NCBI GenBank assembly: GCA_964404745.1 | Contig: CAYOLG010000007.1 | Coordinates: 62,001 to 126,000, forward strand | Direction of reading: 5' to 3' | Source: Pelagisphaera sp964404745 | GTDB lineage: Bacteria; Verrucomicrobiota; Verrucomicrobiia; Opitutales; Opitutaceae | Length of the DNA stretch: 64,000 nt | In this document: positions 26,127 through 34,438 of the stretch, piece by piece | How positions within the stretch are numbered: the stretch's first letter is position 1 | How the letters are laid out: each line of letters begins with the position of its first letter | The notes under the pieces: generated by a model | The model's input: only the letters and a program-made list of their open reading frames with translations | What the model was told of the DNA's origin: nothing | Database searches by the model: none | Made by a program: the position numbers and the translations under genes

Positions 26127-27773
26127 TTACAGCGACAATCCCCGCTTCCATGGGATGAAATCGTCCTGCCCCAGTTTCTGGGCGCAAACTTCGTATTCGC
26201 CGCTGGCTGTTTTAATGGCTAGATCGAAAAGTGCATCAGCGAGCTCATCGATCGATTTGCTTCCGTTGATGACAGGGCCTGTATCGAAATCTATGATATC
26301 CGAAAGCTTTTCCGCTATCACGGAATTGCTGGATATTTTCATGACCGGAGTAACTGGGTTGCCGGTTGGAGTGCCCAGTCCCGTAGAAAACATCATCACA
26401 TTGGCTCCAGCCCCCGCCATGGCAGTGGTGGATTCCACATCGCCGCCTGGAGTACAAAGGAGGCTAAGACCGGGCTTTCGAATCCATTCGGGATAATCGA
26501 AGACATCCTCGATGGGCGCCGTTCCGCCTTTGAGGGCTGCTCCGGCGGACTTGATCGCGTCGGTCGTCAATCCGTCGGCGATATTTCCGGGAGAGGGGTT
26601 TTGATCGAATCCAGATCCCACCGTCTTCAAAACGGCGTCGTAGTCCTTCATGAGCTGCAGGAAACGTTCGCCTAGTTCGGGCCGGACACAACGGTCCACC
26701 AAGCTTTGTTCTACTCCACACAATTCTGGAAATTCCGAGAGCACGACGCTGCCCCCCAAAGCGATGAGCCGGTCGGAAACGCCCCCGACCACCGGGTTAG
26801 CGGATATGCCGGAAAACCCATCGGATCCACCACATTCGACCCCCAGAGAAAGCTTGCTCAGCGGAGCGGGTTGGCGGCTTAAATCGTTGGCTTCCGCAAC
26901 TCCTTTGAAGGTGGTCCGAATGGCGTCGGAAAGCATGGCTTTTTCCGACTGACTCTTTTGCTGCTCAAAATAGAAAACCGGTTTGGAAAAATTGGGATCC
27001 CGCCGTTCGATTTCCGCTTTCAAGTGATCGATCTGCGTTTTCTGGCAGCCGAGACTGAGTACCGTCGCCCCGGCGACATTGGGGTGGTTGATGTAGCCAG
27101 CCAGCAGTCCAGCCAGCGTAGCGGCATCGTCCTTGGTGCCGCCGCATCCCATGGTGTGACTAAGGAATTTGATGCCGTCGACATTGGGGAAAAGTCGGGG
27201 CTGGCTGGATACGGTATCCGAGTCGTTTACAATAGCCAAGGCGTCGAGGTCCGAACCGTCCCGATAGGCCGAAACCAGATCGTTCATGTACCACGTATAT
27301 GGACTGCCTTTGCCGTAGCCGAGCGGTTCCAGCATGGCCCGCTTGATGAGCTCGAGGTTGCGATTTTCGCAAAACACCAAGGGCACCACGATCCAATAGT
27401 TGGCTGTGCCTACAGATCCGTTATCGCGATGGTAGCCTTGGAAAGTCGTGTTCCTCCATTTTTCCACGGATGGTGGCGTCCATTGGTAATTCGACCCATT
27501 GACTTGGGCTTCCGAAGCAGCGTGAACCACGTTCTCCGTATGGATGCGCCCCCCGCGTTTGATCAGCTCTTGAACGATGCCGACTTTGACGCCGTACATA
27601 GTAATTTCGTCGCCTTCCGTAAAATCGCGAGCCGCGAACTTATGTTTGGCGGGTATCTCTTCGCATAGGCTGTAGGTCTCGCCATTGCAATCAACCGATT
27701 GGCCAGCATCGAGATCGCGAAGAGCCACGATGATATTGTCGTTTGGGTGAACTTTCAGAGCGGAGGTACTCAT
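26127..27773 (-). CDS. UxaA-family dehydratase (altronate/galactarate dehydratase type)
   Basis: The start at 27773 (MSTSALKVHPNDNIIVALRD) gives 548 residues with an N-terminal SAF domain (about 10-90, including KHKFAARDFTEGDEITMYG) followed by the UxaA catalytic part. Seen there are FLSHTMGCGGTKDD, LSLGCQKTQ, LGVECGGSDGFSGI and LCTPGGDVESTTAMAGAGAN. The cysteines in these loops fit the iron-dependent site of the family. It should dehydrate a hexonate or hexarate (altronate the best-known case) to a 2-keto-3-deoxy acid. That links it to uronic-acid sugars such as those of sulfated glycans. The frame continues upstream to 28139, but that part lies antiparallel inside the MFS remnant and is not coding. 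Confidence 0.88.
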   Translation of the reverse strand: MSTSALKVHPNDNIIVALRDLDAGQSVDCNGETYSLCEEIPAKHKFAARDFTEGDEITMYGVKVGIVQELIKRGGRIHTENVVHAASEAQVNGSNYQWTPPSVEKWRNTTFQGYHRDNGSVGTANYWIVVPLVFCENRNLELIKRAMLEPLGYGKGSPYTWYMNDLVSAYRDGSDLDALAIVNDSDTVSSQPRLFPNVDGIKFLSHTMGCGGTKDDAATLAGLLAGYINHPNVAGATVLSLGCQKTQIDHLKAEIERRDPNFSKPVFYFEQQKSQSEKAMLSDAIRTTFKGVAEANDLSRQPAPLSKLSLGVECGGSDGFSGISANPVVGGVSDRLIALGGSVVLSEFPELCGVEQSLVDRCVRPELGERFLQLMKDYDAVLKTVGSGFDQNPSPGNIADGLTTDAIKSAGAALKGGTAPIEDVFDYPEWIRKPGLSLLCTPGGDVESTTAMAGAGANVMMFSTGLGTPTGNPVTPVMKISSNSVIAEKLSDIIDFDTGPVINGSKSIDELADALFDLAIKTASGEYEVCAQKLGQDDFIPWKRGLSL

Positions 27774-27850
27774 GGGAGGTTTAATCGTCAGGAATTTATA
27801 CCCACGAATTTCACGAAAGGACACAAATTGCCAACCTGAATGTTGGAAAG

Positions 27851-29035
27851 TTAGCTCCTTTTGAGTAAACAAATCGCTCCTAACAAGGCTATAACGCCAG
27901 AGCAATACCACCAAGTGGAACCCAATTGACCATATAGCCAGACACCCGCGCTTCCAATCAGACCTGCCAAGGCCCAGGTCATTCCGCGGAAACCGAAGTA
28001 GCGCCCACGCATGGATTCCGGAGCTAGATTGCTGCTGTAGGCCATGCCGATGGGCAGTGCGATGATCTCGCCCAGGGTGAATACTGCCATGCCAATAAAG
28101 AAGCTGACTATGCCGCTCGATAGGCCGAAAACGATACAACCTAATCCTATCAAGACATATCCAATCGCCAATACTCGAGTACTGGAAAATTGCTTTAGCG
28201 AGTGGGTTAGCGGGACTTCTATCAGCATAATCAATACGCCGTTGAAGCCCATAATGATTCCATAGGTGCTTGGTGGGATGCCGAATCGCTTAGAGGTCAG
28301 AGCGAGGAGATTGAATACCTGCATATAGGCGATCCCCATTAGGAAGCAGGCAGTCAGAAATTGCGTATAGCGAGGATTGCCAGCGACGTCCTTGGCGCTA
28401 TCGATCCAGTACTTGAGATTGACAGTAGGGGAAGCGATCTTCCCTTTGATGGTTCGCAAACCATGGGGCAGGCTGAACGGGGCCAATCCCGCAAACAGCA
28501 GGGTGGTGAGGGCGTCGCCCGCGAAAAAAAAGGGAGATTAGACGAAGAGAACGCCGGCAACCATGGGTCCTGCCGCGAAACCGGCGTTGATTGCCAGTCG
28601 GAGCATGGCATAGGCGGTAATCCGCTTTTCCTCAGGTACCAGGTCGGCGACTAGGGCGTTGGCGGGAGGTCCGAATATGAAATTCGAAAATCCGAACACC
28701 GCCGCCACGATGAGTAGTACGTTGTAGTTATATTATAAATACAGGGTAAATAAAGAGAGCGCCGAGGTTATAAGGGAGAGGACGATGGTGTTTCGGCGGC
28801 CGATAGCGTCCGCCAGATAGCCTCCCGCCATCGGTCCGAAAAAGTTACCGTGGCTGATAGCCGCCAAGACGCCTCCAATTTGCCCCAAGCCGTAGGCCTT
28901 GTCTTGCAGGAACAGGGTGAGGAACGGATATACAAAGGACCCGAAACGATTCAGGAATTGGCCGAAGACCAGGATGTAGACTGGTCTAGGCAGTCTCCGG
29001 ATATCGGATAGAAGGCTGATGATGAAGAGTCGCAT
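27851..29035 (-). pseudogene. MFS transporter broken by two in-frame TAA codons
   Basis: Starting at 29035 (MRLFIISLLSDIRRLPRPVY), the frame encodes a major facilitator: GQFLNRFGSFVYPFLTLFLQ, then the loop-2 motif GGYLADAIGRR. TAA codons interrupt it at 28733-28735 and 28538-28540, yet all three segments stay in one frame. The middle one reads ANALVADLVPEEKRITAYAM and the last IKGKIASPTVNLKYWIDSAK with six further membrane spans. Two point nonsense changes with no frameshift argue for real decay more than for read errors. It would have been the sugar-acid importer paired with the UxaA-family enzyme, which begins about 80 bases downstream. Confidence 0.85.
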
Positions 29036-29671
29036 CGGATCGAAGGGAGGTATCGTTAGTTCGATGCTGGCCCGACAAGGCGAAGAATGCGTTGAAAGCA
29101 AAAAAACCTCTGCCGATTTTATGACCAGCGGGGGTTTGGGAACTTCTCTGACTGAAGCGTTTTCGTTTCCAAGCTAAAACAATAATGCAGATCCGTTTCA
29201 TCCAAGTCGCTCGATGGTCGAGATTCCGTGGCGAATTTCCACGTTCCCCTGCCACGACGCTGGGGTCACACCTTGGCGAGCTATTCTATCATGACCGAAC
29301 TGTTCAGGAGGCAATGCATTTTGTTACGAGGTTGGAGCGGCTACGGGACGCCTTTGTTTTGGCAAGGGGAATATCGAGTTGGAGATAAGATAAGATATTC
29401 TCATGATCGTGATAGTTCTGAGGATTGATTCGATCTGGGTTCATCATGGGATCGCGGGCGAGCCGCCCGCGATCCTTAAAGAAATTTTTGCCCGATTGTC
29501 GCGTGACATTCACGCAGATAAGATCCCAATTTGCTCAGAGATCGTCGATAATCGGACATTCTCGGGGACACGTCTTCGTTTTATACTGGACCATAAAGCG
29601 GGAATGGCTGTCCTTGTGTGTCTCAATCGTAACACACTACCGAGAACCTAGATACCTACAGACTTGCCATC
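29036..29671. other. 636-bp gap without a recognisable gene
   Basis: It should contain the promoters of the MFS remnant (minus) and sulfatase 8 (plus). Two short overlapping plus-strand frames (about 29185-29428) encode nothing I recognise. The only clear structure is the hairpin at 29450-29475. Confidence 0.5.
29450..29475. repeat. GATCGCGGGCGGCTCGCCCGC-type hairpin
   Basis: GGATCGCGGGCGAGCCGCCC followed by GCGATCC folds into a near-perfect stem. A double version of the same repeat lies at 61397-61466. Confidence 0.7.
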
Positions 29672-31210
29672 ATGCCCTCGATTCGATCTTCACTGCTAGC
29701 CTCACTGGCTTTGTCCATAAGCCTGGCCGCTTATTCTGCCGAGAAGCCCAACATCATCGTTATCATGGCCGATGATCTTGGCTATGGTGATATCTCCGCC
29801 TACGGCACTAAATCTTTTCGGACGCCGCACATCGATCAATTGGCGGCAGAAGGGCAGCGGTTTACGAGCGGCTATTGCTCCGCTTCGACCTGTACTCCGA
29901 CGCGTTACTCGCTGCTTACCGGGACCTACGCCTTCCGCCGCCCAAATACGGGCATAGCCCCGCCCAACAGCCCGGCGATTATTCAGCCAGGAACGGAGAC
30001 CATCGCTTCCGTTCTGCAAGCCGTCGGTTACAAAACAGCCGTCATTGGCAAGTGGCATCTGGGACTGGGCGGTCCCAAAGGGCCTGATTGGAATGGCGAT
30101 CTAAAACCGGGGCCGCGGGAGATTGGCTTTGACTACAATTTTTTGCTACCGACGACCAATGACCGGGTTCCCCAAGTCTACGTGAGAAATCAACGAGTCG
30201 TTAACCTAGATCCCAATGATCCCCTCTGGGTAGGGAATGATAAGCCGAGTGAAGATCATCCAACGGGAATTACCCATCGGGACACCTTGAAGATGGACTG
30301 GACCCATGGGCACAATTCAACGATACACAACGGAATCAGCCGAATTGGTTTCTACACCGGGGGACACGCCGCTCGCTTTCGCGACGAAGACTTGGCAGAC
30401 AAATGGGTGGAGGAATCGGTCAAATGGATCGAGCAAAACAAGGGCAATCCATTCTTCCTATTTTTCTCCTCCCACGATTTGCACGTGCCCCGCATTCCGC
30501 ACGAACGCTTTCAAGGAGCGACTTCTCTGGGTTATCGAGCTGACGCAATCGTCCAGTTGGATTGGTGTGTGGGCGAGATCATGAAAACCTTGAAACGGTT
30601 GGACCTAGAAGAGAATACAATGATCGTGTTTTGCTCGGACAATGGACCAGTAATGGATGATGGATACGCTGATCTTGCTTTGGAAAATCTGGGTGATCAC
30701 CGAGCCGGTGGGCCTTTTAGCGGTGGCAAGTACAGCGTCTACGAGGGCGGTACGCGGACGCCATTTATCACTTGGTGGAAAGGCCGTATTCAGCCAGGCG
30801 TTTCTGATGAAGTGGTTTGCACAATCGATCTGGCCGCCAGCTTTGCGAGTTTAACAGGGGCGAAATTGGAAGACGACGCTTGCTTGGACAGTATTGATGT
30901 TATGGATGCATTGCTCGGCCAGCGAGGCGCCAAGGGCCGGGATCATCTTGTTCAGCAAGACAACGGCAGGGGTGGCAATTATGGTCTGCGCGTGGGCAAA
31001 TGGAAATTGCAGCGTCACGATTCCAAGTCGGCTCGCAATGTCGTGGTGGAAGCCAAACTCGCGAATACGCCGGTGAATCAGTACCGTTTGTTCGACCTTT
31101 CCTGGGATCCGGCCGAGAAGAACGACGTGTTCGCCAAGAACAAGCGAGTTGGGGAACGCCTGAAAAATCAGTTGGAAGAAATCATCGCCGCCGGCCGCAG
31201 CCGGGAGTAG
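29672..31210 (+). CDS. sulfatase 8 (arylsulfatase type), secreted
   Basis: A protein of 512 residues starting with a signal peptide (SSLLASLALSISLAAYSA). KPNIIVIMADDLGYGDISAY, CTPTRYSLLTGTYAFR (Cys74), VIGKWHLGLGG and VFCSDNGPVMDD give a complete canonical sulfatase active site. A longer insertion after the GKWHL segment (about residues 140-215) distinguishes it from the shorter paralogs. It opens the second run of sulfatases and has a 636-base upstream region, so it probably has its own promoter. Confidence 0.93.
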   Translation: MPSIRSSLLASLALSISLAAYSAEKPNIIVIMADDLGYGDISAYGTKSFRTPHIDQLAAEGQRFTSGYCSASTCTPTRYSLLTGTYAFRRPNTGIAPPNSPAIIQPGTETIASVLQAVGYKTAVIGKWHLGLGGPKGPDWNGDLKPGPREIGFDYNFLLPTTNDRVPQVYVRNQRVVNLDPNDPLWVGNDKPSEDHPTGITHRDTLKMDWTHGHNSTIHNGISRIGFYTGGHAARFRDEDLADKWVEESVKWIEQNKGNPFFLFFSSHDLHVPRIPHERFQGATSLGYRADAIVQLDWCVGEIMKTLKRLDLEENTMIVFCSDNGPVMDDGYADLALENLGDHRAGGPFSGGKYSVYEGGTRTPFITWWKGRIQPGVSDEVVCTIDLAASFASLTGAKLEDDACLDSIDVMDALLGQRGAKGRDHLVQQDNGRGGNYGLRVGKWKLQRHDSKSARNVVVEAKLANTPVNQYRLFDLSWDPAEKNDVFAKNKRVGERLKNQLEEIIAAGRSRE

Positions 31211-31225
31211 GCGGTTCGCCAAGAG

Positions 31226-31282
31226 GGTAGCGGGCGATCTAACGCCTACCTTGAAGCTACGGCGGCGCAAGCCGAGCGCCCA
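31226..31282. repeat. GTAGCGGGCGATCT-type repeat
   Basis: It begins with GTAGCGGGCGATCT, as in the 18585-18710 inverted repeat, and ends GCCGAGCGCCC. The arms have diverged (ATCTAACGCC versus CCGAGCGCCC). Confidence 0.55.
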
Positions 31283-31291
31283 TAATCTCGG

Positions 31292-31325
31292 GAACACTTT
31301 GGAGGACCGAGCCGGTCCTTCTTAT
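31292..31325. repeat. GGAGGACCG hairpin (family A), copy 3, single hairpin
   Basis: GGAGGACCGAGCCGGTCCTTC (about 31302-31322), one hairpin only of the two-hairpin unit. Confidence 0.65.
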
Positions 31326-31441
31326 CATCGCGAATCAGGTAGGGAGCGCTGGCTCAGTCCTTCGGTATTATAATTGGACGCGAGCAAGCCTGCGACTTGC
31401 GCTTGCCAAGGCGGTCCGCTTGCGGCTAAGTGATCTCTGGT

Positions 31442-32791
31442 ATGCGCCCATTCCCCAAATTTCTCATTCTTCGTCGGCAGCGGCTCGGTTTGGTGTTGGC
31501 GGTGTTGACTGTCATTGCCTGCTCCCATGCCGAAAAGTTGAACATCGTTCTGATCATGGCGGACGATTCGGCGGTGGATAATTACAGCTGCTATGGGAGC
31601 GACTTTTTTCAGACGCCTCGTCTCGATCATCTAGCGGAAACCGGCGCGCGATTTAACTACTGCTACTCGGAGCCTGTTTGCACCTCCAGCCGCGTCAAGA
31701 TAATGACCGGTCGCGATGGGGTTCGCAATTACGTCAATTTCGGCACGCTTGACAAAAGTGAAACGACGTTTGGCAACATGCTAAAAAATGCCGGCTACGC
31801 GACGGCGGTGGCGGGAAAGTGGCAATTGCACGGACCCCCTAACGGCTCGCTGCCGGAAGACAGTGGATTCGATAGTTATTGTCTCTGGAATTTCCCGGGT
31901 ACGGGAAACGAACGGTACTGGAATCCTAGCCTAAATCAGAATGGGAAAATCCTGGAAACGACCAAAGACGATTATGGGCCGGATATCATTTCCGACTTCC
32001 TGGTCGATTTCATGGAAGAAAATCGTGGCCGACCCTTCTTCGTCTACTATCCGATGATTCTGGTTCACAACCCGTTTCCAGAGACGCCGGATAGTCAGCC
32101 TGCCACGCAAGAGGAAGCGGAGTTTGGCAAGGGATTGAAGAACTATCGTGATATGGTCGCCTACGCGGACAAGCTGGTGGGCAAGCTGGTAGATGCCGTG
32201 GATCGACTCGGTTTGAGGGAAAAGACGGTTTTCATTTTCACTGCGGATAATGGAACGAATCGTACGCTGACGTATCCATTCAATGGGGCGTACTATAAAG
32301 GGGAGAAGGCGTTGACCACCAAAGGGGGCTACCACGTTCCGCTGATTGTTAATTGCCCAACGGTCGTGCCGCCAGGGATTGTCAACAATGATCTCATCAA
32401 CTTCGCAGATGCGCTTCCCACTTTGGCCGAGCTGTCTGGGGCCAAGTTGCCGAACGTCGAGCTCGATGGATATAGCTTTTGGTCCCAATGCCTCGGCAAA
32501 GAGGGGCAACCCAGGAAGCTAATTACCCAGTATTATTACCCCAAATACAAACCGGCAGGCGAAAAGCACGGGCTAGGGGCTCGGAATCGGGAAATCATCT
32601 GGGCCCAAAATCAGCATTTCAAGCTCTACCAAGATGGTTCCTTTTATGCGGTTGCCGATCGATTCGAAGTCGACCCTATCTTGCCTGGCGACGGTACCCG
32701 GTACGCGGAAGAAACACGAGCAATGCTGCAAAAAGCGATCGATGCCATGCCGGAAACCGGTCAAATGCTAGAACCTGAATACGAGAATTGA
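31442..32791 (+). CDS. sulfatase 9 (CTSSR, GKWQL), secreted
   Basis: The ATG at 31442 gives 449 residues; a GTG four codons earlier is also in frame. The signal peptide is LGLVLAVLTVIACSHA. KLNIVLIMADDSAVDNYSCY replaces the usual DDLGYGD. The modification motif is CTSSRVKIMTGRDG (Cys80), with serine in place of proline/alanine. The next motif reads AGKWQLHGPP, so glutamine replaces the active-site histidine. FIFTADNGTNRT keeps the metal ligands. Much of the chain parallels sulfatase 11 (FDSYCLWNFPGTG / YWNPSL / YPMILVHNPFPETPDS), so these are close paralogs. Confidence 0.92.
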   Translation: MRPFPKFLILRRQRLGLVLAVLTVIACSHAEKLNIVLIMADDSAVDNYSCYGSDFFQTPRLDHLAETGARFNYCYSEPVCTSSRVKIMTGRDGVRNYVNFGTLDKSETTFGNMLKNAGYATAVAGKWQLHGPPNGSLPEDSGFDSYCLWNFPGTGNERYWNPSLNQNGKILETTKDDYGPDIISDFLVDFMEENRGRPFFVYYPMILVHNPFPETPDSQPATQEEAEFGKGLKNYRDMVAYADKLVGKLVDAVDRLGLREKTVFIFTADNGTNRTLTYPFNGAYYKGEKALTTKGGYHVPLIVNCPTVVPPGIVNNDLINFADALPTLAELSGAKLPNVELDGYSFWSQCLGKEGQPRKLITQYYYPKYKPAGEKHGLGARNREIIWAQNQHFKLYQDGSFYAVADRFEVDPILPGDGTRYAEETRAMLQKAIDAMPETGQMLEPEYEN

Positions 32792-32816
32792 GAAACCGAA
32801 TAGAAAGCCTGCCGAT

Positions 32817-34217
32817 ATGAGAATTCCTTTTCTGACTGCAATTTGGGTAGGATTGGCGATGTTTCCTGGCCATGCGGACTCGAAAATCAAGAACGTGCTC
32901 TTTCTGATTTCCGATGATCTCAAAGCCAGTGTGCTCGGGGCCTATGGCGATCCTATTTGCCAGACGCCGAACATAGACCGTCTCGCCCAGCAAGGAATGG
33001 TTTTCGATCGCGTCTATTGCCAAGGAACCTCATGCGCCCCGTCCCGCAGATCTTTCATGCACAGCCGCTACGAGGGAGAAACGGAGATCAACATGGGAAA
33101 GCACTTCATCGACAACGGCTATTTCAGCGCCCGAGTCGGCAAGATTTACCATATGAAAGTGCCAGGCGACATCATAGCGGGCACGGATGGTCTGGACATT
33201 GCTTCGACTTGGCAGGAAACCTACAATTCGCCTGGGTTGGAAGCCCACACGGTAGGCGACTATGCTTGCTTGAATCTCAATATTTTCACTACGGATTTAA
33301 GTGGTCGCTATTCGACCGCCATGCCGCACCGCTGGTTTGTCACCGTAAGCTACGAGGGCGATGGATCCGATCAGCCGGATTACAAGACCGCTAGTCAAAC
33401 GATCGATCTCATCCGCGAGCGCAAGAATGAGCCCTTCTACATAGCAGCAGGATTTATTCGACCTCACTATCCGATGGTGGCCCCGCAGCGATATTTCGAT
33501 AAATATCCACTTGAAGACATTGAGTTGCCCTACGTGCCAGAGGATGACCATGACGATATTCCGCCGATGGGATTCCCGAGAGTCGTATCCACCAAAGACC
33601 CGATCGGGAGGTATCCAGACAATCAGAAACGCATGTGGGCTGGCTATTACGCGACGGTTACTTATATGGACGAACAGGTAGGGCGTATCATTGACGAATT
33701 GGAAGCTCAAGGACTGAGGGATGAGACAGTGATTGTTTTCACTAGCGATCATGGCTATCACTTGGGCGAACACCATTTCTGGCAAAAGAGCAATCTGCAT
33801 GAAGAGTCTCTACGAGTGCCTCTGATCATTTCCGCGCCGGAATTTCGAGGGGGGCGATCTGCAGCCATGGTAGAGCTGATGGATATCTTCCCCACAGTGG
33901 CAGAGCTTACCGGCTTATCGATTCCTGATTCCGTTCAAGGAAAAAGCTTGGTTCCCGTCTTGAATGATCCGAATCATCGGGTGAGGGAAGCGTCCCTATC
34001 CATAGATAGCAGCGGTTACGCTCTCAGGACCGAGCGCTGGGCGTATATTCGCTACAACGACGACACGGAAGAGCTATACGATATGGTATCCGATCCTGGG
34101 CAAATCACGAATCTCGCTATCAACCCCGAAAAGAGTTCAGAACTCAGAAACTGGCGTAAGAAATTGGATACCCGCCTAGAAGGAGCCGGGTTGAAACGAA
34201 AGGCCAAGCGAGGGTGA
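32817..34217 (+). CDS. sulfatase 10 (iduronate-2-sulfatase-like, CAPSR), secreted
   Basis: A protein of 466 residues, 25 bases downstream of sulfatase 9. The signal peptide is FLTAIWVGLAMFPGHADS. KNVLFLISDDLKASVLGAYG and CAPSRRSFMHSRYEGE (Cys73) are present. The LTG after the motif is missing and the segment leading to GKIYHMKV is shorter than usual. VFTSDHGYHLGEHHFWQK is the C-terminal signature of the iduronate-2-sulfatase/choline-sulfatase branch. It lies in tandem with the paralog pair 9 and 11, as if inserted between them. Confidence 0.92.
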   Translation: MRIPFLTAIWVGLAMFPGHADSKIKNVLFLISDDLKASVLGAYGDPICQTPNIDRLAQQGMVFDRVYCQGTSCAPSRRSFMHSRYEGETEINMGKHFIDNGYFSARVGKIYHMKVPGDIIAGTDGLDIASTWQETYNSPGLEAHTVGDYACLNLNIFTTDLSGRYSTAMPHRWFVTVSYEGDGSDQPDYKTASQTIDLIRERKNEPFYIAAGFIRPHYPMVAPQRYFDKYPLEDIELPYVPEDDHDDIPPMGFPRVVSTKDPIGRYPDNQKRMWAGYYATVTYMDEQVGRIIDELEAQGLRDETVIVFTSDHGYHLGEHHFWQKSNLHEESLRVPLIISAPEFRGGRSAAMVELMDIFPTVAELTGLSIPDSVQGKSLVPVLNDPNHRVREASLSIDSSGYALRTERWAYIRYNDDTEELYDMVSDPGQITNLAINPEKSSELRNWRKKLDTRLEGAGLKRKAKRG

Positions 34218-34350
34218 TAAGGGTTGGGTAGCTCTTCAGGCTTCGTTAAAACAAACTATAAGCTCGTTCCACCACTTTGATTGTTATGCGACAATTCCAC
34301 CTGATCGCCCTTTTGTTCCCATTCGTTCTAACATTTAGAAACGTACTTAT

Positions 34351-34438
34351 GTTTATTGGAAGGGTGGACCGGCCCGGATCTCCGTTTGTAAAAATTGGAG
34401 GATCGAGCCGATCCTCCCTACCTTTTAAAATGCCTCGG
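34351..34438 (+). repeat. two-hairpin intergenic repeat (family A), copy 4
   Basis: The first hairpin is degenerate (GGTGGACCGGCCCGGATCTCC). The second is exact (GGAGGATCGAGCCGATCCTCC) and is followed by CTACCTTTTAAAATGCCTCG. The right edge overlaps the probable start codon (34430) of sulfatase 11. Confidence 0.8.

Noticed and set aside
27774..28139. N-terminal extension of the UxaA-family dehydratase
   Set aside because: The extra residues overlap the MFS remnant in a different frame and lack any domain; the SAF domain begins at 27773.
28538..28735. Stop-codon recoding (selenocysteine/pyrrolysine) in the MFS gene
   Set aside because: Both stops are TAA, which is not used for known selenocysteine or pyrrolysine insertion, and no recoding hairpin was evident.
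29185..29428. Two short plus-strand frames upstream of sulfatase 8
   Set aside because: They overlap each other, lack a convincing ribosome binding site and show no family motif. A faint resemblance of the first to hydrolase-like sequence was too weak to call.
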